Shown: positions 47,206-58,525, counted from the first letter of the stretch. The stretch is 64,000 nucleotides of DNA from Lepus europaeus (GCF_033115175.1 NC_084835.1:31205858-31269857); one strand, 5' to 3'. Notes: generated by a model not told the origin, from the sequence alone. Translations and numbers: made by a program.

Positions 47206-47518
47206 ACTGGCATTGTAGCACAGTGGGTTAAGTCGCTGCTTGTTAACGCCAGCATCCCATCTAAGTGACAGTTGGTGTAGTCCCTGCTGCTTCACTTCAA
47301 TCCAGCTCTCAGCTAATACACCAGAAAAAGCAACAGAAAATATACCAAGTACTTGGGCCCCACCACCCATGTGGGAAACTTGGATAGGGTTCCAGGTTCC
47401 TGCCTTCAGCCTGGCCTAGCTTAACTGTTGCAGCCATCTGAGAAGTGAACCAGTTAACCAAAGAGTTTCTCCCTCTCCCTATAATTCTTTCAAAATAAAT
47501 AATAAATCTTAAAAAAAA
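47206..47518 (+). mobile_element. C-type SINE, older
   Basis: GGGACTGGCATTGTAGCAC head; TTTCAAAATAAATAATAAAT tail. Confidence 0.8.
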
Positions 47519-48034
47519 TTAGCATCTCTAAAGTACATGAATGGCTATTAGTGATTAAGGATGGATGGTCTAATAAAAATATTAAACAATTCATATGATT
47601 AACAGATTTAATTAAAAGTAAAATTAGCAAAAATATAAATTATTAACAACTGTCAGTAACAGTAACACTTAATTGCATAAATCTTTATGAGAATGTGGAA
47701 CAAGAAGCAGGATCCCTCAAAGAGATGTTTCCCATTTTACAGTTCAGTGTTGGATTATTATGTTGTAAATGAGATCCAGGTGCTCTTCTTCGTATTTCTC
47801 CTCAGAGCTCAGCACAATCAGGTGCCTATGGGATTTCACGAAATAGTAACTTGAACTGAACCAGCCTTATCACAGCCTTCAGTAGTTAGTGCCTAAATTA
47901 GTTTCAATTTCCACTAAACGGTGGAGTGGGGAAGAACAGGGTATTGGACTATGTTTTCTCTTGCGTGGAAAAAAAATTGCTTTTACTTTCAGGGATACAT
48001 GGTTATCTGCTGGTGCTGAGTCAGTCAAGCACCA

Positions 48035-48160
48035 GAACTCTGGAATCAGGCTGTCCAGCTCCAAGCCCCAGCACTGTGACCTTGGCTTACTTCTCTTTTT
48101 CTAGATGAGAAAACTGAGGCACAGAGAATACCCAGTGCCTCACAGGCTTGTTGCGGGCAG
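48035..48160 (+). repeat. MIR SINE
   Basis: CTCTGGAATCAGGCTGTCCA, then CTGTGACCTTGGCTTACTTC and GATGAGAAAACTGAGGCACA follow the MIR consensus order. Confidence 0.75.
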
Positions 48161-48340
48161 TTATAGACAGAACAACTCCTGAAAGAGAAAGCACTGTATA
48201 ATCTTTACTATCTTTAACACTTTTCCGATGGCTTTTCCAATGAACTTGGAGACAGTATTTTGCCCATGGACGAGCTACACAGTTCAACCCTGGTATGAAT
48301 GTAGACACCACTACTGCACCCAAGTGCAACGGCCACTCAC

Positions 48341-48510
48341 ACTAACTGGTTGATCGTCCTCTGCTGCTCCCTGGCTCTTCTGTAGCTGATCAGTTCACTC
48401 TGACTTGGTGTGAGGACACCTATGTCTTTTGGGGGGTGGACGATGGGGGGTAACTTCAACTTCAGAGCCTTCTTTTCTTCTTCGATGGCAGCTCTGTCTG
48501 GATCGGACAT
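48341..48510 (-). CDS. DNAH12: DNAH12 first coding exon (exon 2), residues 1-57
   Basis: This exon holds the start of axonemal dynein heavy chain 12, an inner-arm motor ATPase of motile cilia and sperm flagella. The ATG is at 48510-48508 in the context CCAAGATGT and opens with MSDPDRAAIEEEK, followed by the LKLPPIVHPP stretch typical of the DNAH12 N-terminus. The exon itself extends 26 bases further (5' UTR) to a strong acceptor (TTCTCCTTTAG) ending at 48537. The donor is CCAGTTAGT|GTGAGT at 48340. The exon ends with two bases of codon 57, which exon 3 completes. Twelve coding exons join in phase without a stop into 550 codons, all N-terminal tail; the linker, AAA+ ring and stalk lie beyond the left edge. 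DNAH12 is preferred over DNAH7 or DNAH3 because of the residue match and because PDE12 is the divergent neighbour. Confidence 0.95.
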
Positions 48511-49170
48511 CTTGGTCACTTAAAGATGAAGAGACTCTAAAGGAGAACAAGTTCACATAGCCACTAGTGTGAATGCAAACCTTAATATACAATATGCTTA
48601 TATATACAAATGTCATAGACACACAAGCCTCTATGCACACCAACACCAAATATGAAATTCAAGACTCTTCATCTCCCAAGTGTAGTATTAAGTGGACAAT
48701 AGCAGATAAATGGAAAGGGATTCTTGTTAAGAATTCTGTCACCCACTTACTCTGAAGAAATGAAGTCAAGACTTGAAATTAACTGAACTACGTGTTCTCT
48801 ACAAATCCTTACTGGGCCTGGTTTCAAAGTTTTCCCTAGATGCAAACCACAACCACCACCTCAACAACAATCCAGTGGTTAAGGAAATAACTGCCCCCTC
48901 CCACAAAGCTGATAGCTAACATCGTCAATATTTGTAGGCATTGATATTATACCTTAGCCTTGTTACTTCTTCCAAATTGTAATGCTCTGCCCAAGCAAAA
49001 ACAGCCATACCTAATGCACAGCGAATCTAAAATATCTTGTAAAATAAAACCTCAACAACTTAGCTACACTAGCAAGAGCACTGAGAGCAAACGCCTACTT
49101 GCAAGAGCTGCAGACTCCTGCCTTGGGCGGGAAAGCCTTGGTTTTTGAGCTGTTGGCCAAACAGAGATCA

Positions 49171-49219
49171 CCTGCGAGGGAGCGGGGAAAGCAGCGACCA
49201 CCTGCCCGGGAGCGGGGAA
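49171..49219. repeat. 30-bp tandem duplication beside the DNAH12 first donor
   Basis: Two copies of CCTGCNNGGGAGCGGGGAA start at 49171 and 49201, 30 bases apart, with two mismatches. On the gene strand each unit ends in CAG|GTG, a possible weak donor downstream of the main GTAGGT donor. Confidence 0.7.
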
Positions 49220-49228
49220 GGTACCTAC

Positions 49229-49370
49229 CTGTCTGATCGTTTTCCACAAACAAGAGGGAGATGTTCAAAGCTTCTCTAGTGGAAAGAAGGAGGTGCCGAG
49301 GCATGAAACCTCGAGAACGCCACCAGCTCCTGGCCGAGAATAAGTTCAGTGGCGGTCGCCTACCGTTTAG
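49229..49370 (-). other. DNAH12: putative non-coding first exon of DNAH12 (right end approximate)
   Basis: A strong donor (CGATCAGACAG|GTAGGT) sits at 49229/49228 on the minus strand, 0.7 kb upstream of the acceptor of the ATG-bearing exon. The block from here to about 49440 is the only GC-rich, CpG-containing stretch near the DNAH12 5' end. The coding exon's own 5' UTR is only 26 bases and starts at an acceptor, so an upstream exon must exist. The transcription start is inferred, not seen. Confidence 0.55.
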
Positions 49371-49380
49371 AAACAGAGTC

Positions 49381-49394
49381 GTCGCCGTGGAAAC
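49381..49394 (-). promoter_or_regulatory. X-box-like site (RFX binding) at the DNAH12 5' end
   Basis: The plus strand reads GTCGCCGTGGAAAC. Against the X-box consensus GTNRCC(0-3N)RGYAAC it matches 11 of the 12 fixed positions with a 2-base spacer; the only deviation is A for Y in the right half. RFX factors drive genes of motile cilia, which fits an axonemal dynein. It lies about 150 bases upstream of the putative first donor, so it may fall at or just upstream of the start site. Confidence 0.5.
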
Positions 49395-50629
49395 CATCGC
49401 TGCCGCAACCGCAGCCGGCCTGCCGGACTGGGAAGGAACTGTCCAGCTGCCATAGATGAGGATTCCCCGTCACCAATAGAGGGGAGGGGAGGATTTTTTT
49501 AAACTGCCTTCTCTTGGAAGGGGCCCGGAAATCAGACTCTTAATACTGTGAAAAACTGCAAGACTTGGGTCGGTTGGAAGAAGAATTATTGTAAACACTC
49601 ATTCTCAGAGGGGGATAAAATCTTCGAGTCCCTATAGAGGCTTCCGGCAATCAGCAGTTTATCTTCTTTCTGCATTTTCTACTTACTCGGCACTTTCAGG
49701 AAATCCTTGGCAAAACCAAACAGGTGTGCAAACCACCAGGCTGCTTGGAGAGAGAATTGTGAAGTTTTGCAATTTGAAGCCCACTCTTTCTAAATGGTAA
49801 TAGCCTCCTCAAACACTATGTGCCACAAAAACACAACAAATTCAGGAAATGTTTTGGTGGCAAATTTGTTCAACAAAGATTTGAGCACCTTTTACGTACC
49901 AGTTACCATGTAAGGAACTTTTTTTGTGCCTGCCATGATATTGGAAAAGACCCCCTAAAATATATACGAAAATGCAGCCCCTTAGAGTTCTCCACAAGTG
50001 CCATCTGGGGTGCCACATGTTACCGGAATTTGGGGAGCCATACAATATCACCATATCCTTATTAATAAATCCCAATATTAATAAGTCCAAGAGAGTTCTT
50101 GCCTAATATTTAGAGAAGAATTCTAAATACTGGCATAAATAAATGAGGCAGCATGGTACATTTTAGGCTTTTATTTAGTGCGAAAGATAAATAGATTTTA
50201 GGGGGTCATTTCTAATATCAGGCACACAGTAGGTGCTCTAAACATGTCATTGAGTGAGTGAATAAATAAGCAAAACTTCCTGGTAGTTTGTAAAAGCAAA
50301 CTACTTGTGCAGAAGACAAAATACTTGAGCAAGTATGTGATGGGGTTCTGAAGAACACTTTGGCTACAAACTACTAGGCTAAAGGGAAGGCAGTAGTCTG
50401 TCTCACGATAAACACAGCCTTTCCCAGTTAGTCAATCAAGCACAGATCTAACGTTGCAGAAAGGATTTTCCAATTGCCAGTCTAGGGAAGTTACCCTGGG
50501 TGGATCCTCCTTTTCCTGCAGCTTGCCCTATACACTTTAGTCTGGCTTAACCAGTCTCCACAGTTGCATAAGCCAATGATATACTTCCCTTATTAAGCCC
50601 TAAGCTAACATATCTTATTTTGTAAAATT
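49395..50629. other. intergenic sequence upstream of DNAH12
   Basis: The first 60 bases are CpG-containing and probably part of the DNAH12 promoter. After that no gene or clear repeat is seen except the L2-type tail at 50210-50275. Confidence 0.5.
50210..50275 (+). repeat. L2/MIR-type tail fragment
   Basis: GGCACACAGTAGGTGCTCTA then GAGTGAGTGAATAAA, as in L2 3' ends. In the DNAH12-PDE12 intergenic region. Confidence 0.5.
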
Positions 50630-50941
50630 ATAATTTATTTGAAAGTCAGAGTTACACAGAGAGATGGAGAGAGAGAAAAAGAGAGGAATAAAGAGAGATC
50701 TTCCATTCACTGGTTCACTCTGCAGATGGCTGCAGGCCAGGAGCCAGGAGCTTCATCTGGATCTCCCACTCAGGTGGCAGGGGCCCAAGCACTTGGGCCA
50801 TCTTCCGCTGCTTTTCCCAGGCTATTAGCAGAGAGCTGGATGGAAAGTGATGCAGCCAGGACACAAACCAATGCCTACATGGGACACAGTCCAACATCCT
50901 ATATAGGGGACAAGTTTACCCACTTGCCACAATGCCAATCC
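50630..50941 (-). mobile_element. C-type SINE, older
   Basis: TTTGAAAGTCAGAGTTACAC at the left; TTGCCACAATGCCAATCCC at the right. Confidence 0.8.
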
Positions 50942-50958
50942 CAACATATATCATTTTT

Positions 50959-51346
50959 TAATGATTTATTTATTTATTTGAAAGGCAAAATTACAGAGAG
51001 GCAGCGGCAAAGGCAGAGACGGAGAGAGAGAGAGGTCTTCCATCCACTGGTTCACTTCCTAGATGGCTGCAATGGCCAGAGCTGCGCTGAACCAAAGCCA
51101 GGAGCCAGGAGCTTCCTCTAGGTCTCCCACATGGGTGCAGGGGCCCAAGGACTTGGGCCATTTTCCACTGCTTTCCCAGGCCATAGCAGAGAGCTGGTTC
51201 GGAAGTGGAGTAGCCAGCACATGAACTAGTGCCCATAAGGCCACTTCTTGGGTCCCTGCACCCAGAAGATGGTGCCCAGAAGATGGCCTATATGGGATGC
51301 CAGCACTGCAGGCAGCAGCTTTACCTACTGTGCCACATGGCTGGCC
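50959..51346 (-). mobile_element. C-type SINE with an internal insertion
   Basis: TATATCATTTTT flanks it (near 50947 and 51352). An extra segment at about 51240-51290 contains CCCAGAAGATGG twice. Confidence 0.8.
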
Positions 51347-51379
51347 TCATTTATATCATTTTTAAGAAGCTTTAAATAT

Positions 51380-51651
51380 GGGGTTGGCGCTGGGCTCTAG
51401 TCCCGGTTGCTCCTCTTCCACTCCAGCTCTCTGCTGTGGCCCAGGAAGGCAGTGGAGGATGGCCCAAGTGTTTAGGCTCCTGTGCCCGCATGGGAGACCA
51501 GGAAGAGGCACCTGGCTCTTGGCTTTGGATCGGCACAGCGCTGGCCGTGGCAGCCATTTGGGGAGTGAGCCACAGAGGGAGGACCTTTCTCTCTGTCTCT
51601 CTCTCACTGTCTATAACTTTACCTGTCAAATAAAAAACAAATAAATAAAAA
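51380..51651 (+). mobile_element. C-type SINE with a head deletion
   Basis: GGGGTTGGCGC joins directly to TGGGCTCTAGTCCCGG, so the A-box region is deleted. AAGCTTTAAATA flanks it. Confidence 0.82.
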
Positions 51652-51888
51652 AGCTTTAAATACAATTTACATGCCACAAAATTCACCATTTATAAGCACA
51701 CAATTATATTCTTTTTAAGGAAATTTATAGAGTTGTGTTCCCCTTATCAAAATCTAGTACCAAAAAAAAGTTTCTTCGGCAGTCCCCACTCCTACTTCTA
51801 AATTTAGAAAACCACTGATTAGTTTTTGGTTTCTTTAGGGTTGGAATTATCTGGAAACTTCACATAAATAAAGCCATTCAGGGGCTGG

Positions 51889-52141
51889 GATTATGACAGA
51901 AGGTTAAGCCACTACCTGTGATACTGGCATCCCATATGAGTCAGTTCAAGTACTAGCTGCTCCACTTCCAAACCAGCTCCCTGCTAATCTGGCTAGGAAA
52001 GCAGTGGAGGATGGCTCAAGTCCTTGGGCCCCTGCACCCACACAAGAGAACTAGATAGAGTTCTAGGTTTCTGGCTTCAGCCCATATGGGATGTCAGCAT
52101 CGCAGGCAGCGGCTTTACTCACTATGCTATAATGCCAGCCC
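51889..52141. mobile_element. C-type SINE with an inverted second head
   Basis: A plus-strand head and body (51889-52080) run directly into a reversed SINE head (52081-52141, ending ATAATGCCAGCCC). The two heads form an imperfect inverted repeat of about 55 bases. Confidence 0.7.
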
Positions 52142-52337
52142 TGTTTTACCTTGTTTTTAAATGACAGCATGATATCTAGTTGGACCTCCAAGAAGGACTG
52201 GTAAGGGCCATAGTTCTCAAAATCTGACTTGTGTTTTTGTTTTTCTAATTAGCATCTCAGATTCAATTATGATTGGGCTTCATTGTGTTTGGACTTACAT
52301 AAAGGTAAACAGTGACTTACTTAAAAAATTTATCTAT

Positions 52338-52602
52338 GGGAGCTGGCATTGTGGCATACTGGGTAAAGTCCCTGCCTATGGTGCTAGTATCCCATACGAG
52401 CACTGGTTCGTGTCCTGGCTGCTCCATTTCCTATCCAGCCCACTGCTCATGACCTGAGAAAAGCAGCACGGAAGATGGCCCAAATGCTTAGGCCCCCGCA
52501 CCCACATGGGAGACTTGAAGGAGGATCCTGGCTCCTGGTGTGTTTTGTCTCCCTCTCTCTATAACTCTTCCAAACAAATATGTAAATAAATAAATAAATA
52601 GC
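52338..52602 (+). mobile_element. C-type SINE, older
   Basis: GGAGCTGGCATTGTGGCATA head; AAATAAATAAATAAATAG tail. Confidence 0.78.
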
Positions 52603-52959
52603 ATACATTTGTCTGGCTTTTTTCACTTAATGATAATGTGTTTGAGGTCCACCCACACATCGTATGTAATAGAAGTTCACTCTTTTTGTTGAATAGTATC
52701 CCATTTTGTGAATATATCACTTTTGATTTATCCATTTATCAGATGGTGGACATTTGGGTTGCTTCCAGTTTTTGGCTTTTATGAACAGTGCCGTCAGGAA
52801 CACATGTGGTTAAGTCTTTGGGTGAACACAGTTTCCATCTCTCATGCAGTGAAACCTACAATGGAATTGCTGGGTTGAATGTTAAGTCTATATTTAATCT
52901 TTTAAGAAATTGCCAAGCTGCTTTCCAAAGTGACTGAGAGCACATTTCTTTTTTTTTTT

Positions 52960-53627
52960 TCAACTTTTATTTAATAAACATAAATTTTGAAAGTACAACT
53001 TTTGGATTATAGTGGCTTTTCCCCCCATAACCTCCCTCCCACCCACAATCATTCCATCTCCCACTCCCTCTCCCATCCCACTCTTCGTCAAGATTCATTT
53101 TCAATTATCTTTATATACAGAAGATCAACTTGGTATATACTAAGTAAAGATTTCATCAGTTTGCACCCACACAGATACAAAAAGTATAAAGTACTGTTTG
53201 AGTAGTAGTTTTACGGTTAATTCACATAGTACAACACATTAAAAACAGAGATCCTACCTGGGGAGCAAGTATACAGTGACTCCTGTTATTGATTTAACAA
53301 TTGACACTCTTATTAATGATGTCAGTAATCACCCGAGGCTCTTGTCATGAGCTGCCAAGGCTATGGAAGCCTCTTGAGTTCACAAACTCCGACCTTATTT
53401 AGACAAGGCCATAATCAAAGTGGAAGTTCTCTCCTCCCTTCAGAGAAAGGTACCTCCTTCTTTGATGGCCCATTCTTTCCGCTGGGATCTCACTCACAGA
53501 AATCTTTCATTTAGGTCTTTTTTTTTTTTTGCCACAGTGTCTTGGCTTTGCATGCCTGAGAAACTCTCATGTGCTTTTTAGCCAGATCCAAATGCCTTAG
53601 GGGCTGATTCTGAGGCCCGAGGAGAAG
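52960..53627 (-). mobile_element. L1 3' end, minus strand, with target duplication
   Basis: Poly(T), TTTATTTAATAAACATAAA and a C-rich tract are followed by the reverse complement of the L1 3' UTR. GCACATTTCT flanks it (52940-52949 and 53628-53637). It landed inside a much older minus-strand L1. Confidence 0.85.
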
Positions 53628-53765
53628 GCACATTTCTACCAGCAACAGATCAGCGAATGAATTTCTGTAATTTTTGCCAATATCTAGGATCATCTATTTT
53701 TTTTATTTTAGTTATTCTGATGTACTTATCATGGTATCTCATTGCATTCTTTTTCATTTAATTTA

Positions 53766-54079
53766 ATTTTCTTAAAAGATTTATTTGAAAGAGTTACACA
53801 GAGAGAGGAGAGGAAGAGAGAGGGAGAGAGGTCTTCCATCTGCTGGTTCACTCCCCAATTGGCCGCAATAGCTGGTGCTGCGTCGATCCGAAGGCAGGAG
53901 CCAGGAGCTTCCTCCGGGTCTCCCACATGGGTGCAGGGGCCCAAGGACTTGGGCCATCTATCCCAGGCCATAGCAGAGAGCTGGATCAGAAGTGGAGCAG
54001 CCAGGACTTGAACCAGTGCCCATATGGGATGCTGGCACTGCAGGCGGCAGCTTTATCCACTACGCCACAGCACCGGCCT
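53766..54079 (-). mobile_element. C-type SINE
   Basis: AAGATTTATTTGAAAGAG at the left; ACGCCACAGCACCGGCC at the right. Confidence 0.85.
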
Positions 54080-54085
54080 CTTAAT

Positions 54086-54139
54086 TTTATTTTTTTAAAG
54101 ATTTATTTTTATTTATTTGAAGGAGTTACAGAGAGATGT

Positions 54140-54171
<32 letters not shown>

Positions 54172-54302
54172 GTCTTCGATCTGCTGGTTCACTCCCCAAA
54201 TGGCTGCAATCGATGCAGCTGAGCCGATCCAAAGTCTGGAACCAGGAGCTTCTTCCAGGTCGCCCATGTGGGTGCAGGGGCCCAAGGATCTGGGCCATCT
54301 TC
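54086..54302 (-). mobile_element. 5'-truncated C-type SINE
   Basis: AAAGATTTATTTTTATTTAT at the left, a (GA)n run at 54146-54170, and a break at GGGCCATCTTC. Confidence 0.8.
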
Positions 54303-54316
54303 TTCATTGTAGTCTT

Positions 54317-54659
54317 TTTTTTTTTTTTTTTTTTGACAGGCAGAGTGGACAGTGAGAGAGAGACAGAGAGAAAGGTCTTCCTTTTGCCATTGGTTCACCC
54401 TCCAATGGCCGCCACGGTTGGCGCACTGCGGCCGGCGCACCGCGCTGATCCAATGGCAGGAGCCAGGTGCTTCTCCTGGTCTCCCATGGGGTGCAGGACC
54501 CAAGCACTTGGGCCATCCTCCACTGCACTCCCTGGCCACAGCAGAGAGCTGGCCTGGAAGAGGGGCAACCGGGACAGAATCCGGTGCCCCGACCGGGACT
54601 AGAACCCGTGTGCCGGCGCCGCAAGACGGAGGATTAGCCTAGTGAGCCACGGCACCGGC
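54317..54659 (-). mobile_element. young C-type SINE with 14-bp target duplication
   Basis: TTCATTGTAGTCTT flanks it (54303-54316 and 54660-54673). Confidence 0.92.
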
Positions 54660-54823
54660 TTCATTGTAGTCTTAATGCCTAATATTGTTAACATGTTTTC
54701 ATATGTTTAATTTTATCATTCGGTTGTAAAGGTTCTTTATGTATTCTAGAGACAAACATTTTATCAGATAATTCGAAGATATATTCTCCTAGCCTATAAC
54801 GTATCTTCTTTTTCTTTTCTTTT

Positions 54824-55081
54824 TAAAAATTTATTTGAAAGGTGGGGGGGGTGGGGATCTTCTACCTGCTGGTTCACTCCCCAAATGGCTGCAACAGCCA
54901 GGGCTGTGTCAGGCCAAAGCCAGGAGCCAGAGGCTTCATCCAGGTTTCCCACATGGGTGCAGGGGCCCAAGTACTTGGGCCATCCTTGGGTGGTTTCCCA
55001 GATACATTAGCAGGGATCTGGATCAGCTGGGACTGGAATAGGACTTGAACAGGCAGAGGCTGAATCCATAGCACAGGCCCC
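54824..55081 (-). mobile_element. C-type SINE, older, 5' part degraded
   Basis: AAATTTATTTGAAAGGTG at the left; ATCCATAGCACAGGCCC at the right. Confidence 0.7.
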
Positions 55082-55164
55082 TGTCTTCCTTTTATTATGT
55101 CTTTGGAAGAACAAAAGTTCCCAACACTGATGAAGTTGAATATAACTATTTTTGGTTTTTAAAT

Positions 55165-55499
55165 TTTCTAAATTTACCTGAAAGGAAGAGAGGGAGGGGG
55201 AAAAAGAGAGAGCAAGAGAAAGAGAGAGAACTTCCATTCCCTGGTTCATTCCCCAACTGCCTACAGCAATGAGGGTGTGGGCAAGGCTGATGAGTCAAGA
55301 ACTCAATCTGGTCTCCTACACGGGGGTCAAGGACCCAACTACTTGAGCCATCGCCTGCTCCCTCCCAGGGAATGCATTAGCAGGAAGCTCAAATTGCAAG
55401 CACTCAGGACACAAACCCAGGCACACCAATAAAAGATGCAGTCATCTCAAGCAGCATTCCCAAGCAGCATCTTAACCTCTGCACCAAACATTTGTCCCT
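55165..55499 (-). mobile_element. old C-type SINE
   Basis: CCTGAAAGGAAGAGAGG at the left; CTCTGCACCAAACATTTGTCC at the right. Confidence 0.6.
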
Positions 55500-55534
55500 A
55501 TTTTTTTCTGTGATGGATTGTGATTTTGAAAAAA

Positions 55535-55789
55535 AGATTGGCTGATGGATTTCAAAGGCAGAGTGACACAAAGAGTGGGAGGCCAGGCAGTAGCCAGGAG
55601 CCTAAAACACCATTTGGGTCTCCCAAGTGGGTAGCAGCGATCCGAGTACTTGAGCTGTTGTTAGGTACCTCTCCAGGATGTGCATTAGTAGGAAGCTCAG
55701 TTGGAAGCGATGCTGGGACTCAGGCACTTGGGTATGCAATGTGTGTGTCCTAAGCAGCATCTTAACTTCTGTGATAAATGCCTGCCCTG
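55535..55789 (-). mobile_element. old C-type SINE
   Basis: TTCAAAGGCAGAGTGACAC at the left; GTGATAAATGCCTGCCC at the right. Confidence 0.65.
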
Positions 55790-56091
55790 AGGCTAGAATA
55801 TAAACTCACAGAAATATCACACGAAGCCACTATTTTTTTTATTTTCAAGTGTGTGAATTCAAATTAAATCGTCAATGAGAAGTTTTAGCACTTCCAGAAC
55901 AACTCTTGAAAGAAGTGACAAAAGACAGTGAAGGTACTGAGACATGTGCATACTATGTTCTAATTTGTGGAAATTAGTGGGAGGAAGCCTATAGATTCAT
56001 AAATGGCTATGTACAGGAGTCGGGATGGAAAGGATACTTTTTTCACTATGGGTATTTTTTAATAAAAAAAATTAAAATATCAGAAAAATGA

Positions 56092-56425
56092 GGGGCTGGC
56101 ACTGTGGCGCCATGGGTTAAGCTGCTGCCTGTGGTACCAGCATCCCATAAGAGCACTGGTTCCAAGTCCCTGCTGCTAGGCTTCAATTCATCTCCCTGGA
56201 ATGTGCCTGGGAAGGCACTGGAAAATAGCCCAAGTGCTTGGGCCCCTGCACTCGCATGGGAGACCCGAAAGAAGCTACTAGCTCCTGGCTTTGCATTAGT
56301 CCAACTCTACCCAATGTGGCCATTTGGGGAGTGAGAGATCTCTCTCTCTTCCTTCCTCCTTCCCTCCCTCCCTCTGCCTCTTTGTAACTCTGCCTTTCAA
56401 ATAAATACATCTTAAAAAAGTTTTT
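56092..56425 (+). mobile_element. C-type SINE, older
   Basis: GGGGCTGGCACTGTGGCGCC head; CTTTCAAATAAATACATCTT tail. Confidence 0.85.
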
Positions 56426-56503
56426 TTAAAAAGGTATTCTCATACTTTTCAAGGTAGAACAGAATACATTTGACAGTTTGTGAACTTGATTTAAAATGGT
56501 ATA

Positions 56504-56792
56504 CAGGGAATGGGTGTTTAGTGTAGCCCTAAAAGTGCCCACAGCCCACATCAGAGTGCCTAAGTTTGATTCTCAGCTCCACCTTTTAACTCCTGCTTCC
56601 TGCCAATGCAGACCCCAGGAGGTCACATTGATATCTTAAGTAATTGAGTTCCTGCCATCCTTTTGGGAAACCTAGATTGTGCTCCCGGCTGCTCATTCCT
56701 GGTAGTAGCCTAAAGTCAGTCTCAGACATTGTACACACTTGGGAAGTGAACCAGCAAACGGGAACTCCGTCTCTCAAATAAATAATCATAAA
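56504..56792 (+). mobile_element. old C-type SINE
   Basis: GGGAATGGGTGTTTAGTGTAG head; CTCTCAAATAAATAATC tail. Confidence 0.65.
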
Positions 56793-56961
56793 AACTTAAT
56801 AAAATGATACATGGGCCTACATTTGTACATTTGCCCTAGAGCCCTCAGATGTTAAGAAGGGGTATTTTCACACTTGATCTCTGCCCTCTTTTTAGACTCA
56901 TTATCTAGCTACTATGGAGATGATGTATAACTTCTCAAAACCTAATAAACATATCAAAAAA

Positions 56962-57288
56962 ATTTTAAAAAGGATATATTTATTTGAAAGGCAGAGTTAC
57001 AGAGAAAGAGGAAAAGAGGAGTCCCAGAGTAGGATCTTTCATCCACTGGTTCACTCTCCAAAAGGCTGCATTGACAAGAGCTGGGTTGGGCGACAGGCAG
57101 GAGCCAGGACCTTCTGGGTCTCCCACATGGGTGCAGGGGTTCAAGGACTTGGGTCATTCTCTGCTGTTTTACCAGGCCCATTAGCAGGCAGCTGGATCAG
57201 AGGCAGAGCATCTGGGACTCAAAGATGTGCCTATTTGAGATGCTAGCACTGCAGACAGCAGCCTTACCTGCCAAGCCAGAGCTCCAGC
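56962..57288 (-). mobile_element. C-type SINE, older
   Basis: TATTTATTTGAAAGGCAGAG at the left; CAAGCCAGAGCTCCAGC at the right. Confidence 0.75.
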
Positions 57289-57514
57289 AATAGCATCTCA
57301 ACTTTAATATGGTCTAAACAGACCCTTGATTTTCTCCACCAAACATATTCCTACCCCACATTTTCCAGTCTCTGTAAATGTCCTATCATTCATTGTTCAG
57401 CTGCTGAAGCCTCCTTCCTCTGTTTTCACTTCTGCTATAATAGACTCTTTATCTTACAGTCAGCGTTATCTCTTAAAAACATAACCTTTAAAAACAAAAG
57501 TTTACTTCCCTGAT

Positions 57515-57950
57515 TAAAACCTTCCCATGGCTGAATGGATAAACAAAATGTGATATAACCATACAAAGGAATTCTATTCGGCTATAAGGAACAGAATACT
57601 GATACATGCTACCATACAGATATATCTTGAAAACACTAGGCCAAGAGAGAGAAGCCAGATACTAAGAACCACAAATTGTATGCTTACAGCCTAACGTCTG
57701 GAATAGGCAAATCCATGGAGACAGAAAGTAGATTCGTGGTTGCCAGGGATTGGGGGGAAGTCAAAATGGAGACCATTGTTTATCCAGATGGGCTTTTTTG
57801 TTTTTTTAGGGTGATGAAACATTCAGGAATTAAGACAGTATGATGGTTGCACAACCTTGTTATAATTAAAAAGCACTAAACTGCACATGTTAAAATGGTG
57901 AACTTTATGGCACATGAAGTATAACTCAATTTTTAAAAGATACCAGAAAT
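57515..57950 (+). mobile_element. ancient L1 3' end
   Basis: The order CTGAATGGATAAACAAAATG, then GGAATTCTATTCGGCTATAA, then CTGCACATGTTAAAATGGTG is the familiar tail of old mammalian L1s. Confidence 0.7.
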
Positions 57951-58051
57951 TTAAATAAAAAGAAAGAAAGGTACAAAGGAGGAGGGTGGAAGGGAGGGAA
58001 GGAGTAAGGGAATATCATCATGTTCTTAGACTTGTATGTATAAATCACACT

Positions 58052-58340
58052 GTGGCTTCGGTTAAGCCTCCACGTGCAGCACTAGCATCCCATATATGTG
58101 CTAGTTTAAGACTCAGCCATTTAACTTCCGATCCAGCTCCTTGCTAATGGCCTGGGAAGGCAGCAGAAGATGGTCCAAATACCTTGGCCCCTGCATCTAT
58201 TTGACAGACCCGGAAGAAGCTCCTGGCTCCCAGCTTCAGCCTGGCCCAGCCTGGGCCATTGTGGCCATACAGAGAGTGAACCAGCAGATGTAATGTTTCT
58301 CTCTATTTCTGCTTTTCAAATAAAGAAAAAAAAATCTCAA
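58052..58340 (+). mobile_element. C-type SINE, older
   Basis: CACTGTGGCTTCGGTTAAGC head; GCTTTTCAAATAAAG tail. Confidence 0.75.
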
Positions 58341-58525
58341 AAATGAATAAATCATGTTGAATGTTAAACATTAATTGAAATTAAAATAAAAAAAAGATTT
58401 CAGGAAAAAATTTTCTAAAGGTTTAAAAAATTATAAAATCCTTTGCTGGATTATGAAAGTTTTATGAATATTTTTAAACAACATTATACAGAGAACAAAG
58501 AGAATTACAGCATGAGAAACTTCTG

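Larger units (their letters stand above)
52603..55160 (-). mobile_element. ancient L1 ORF2 fragment, minus strand, with nested insertions
   Basis: Segments at 52603-52939, 53638-53765, 54674-54822 and about 55083-55160 read in order as the reverse complement of an old L1 ORF2 end (GGAATTGCTGGGTTGAATG, TCTTTATGTATTCTAGA and similar). A younger L1 end and several SINEs are nested in it. Confidence 0.65.
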
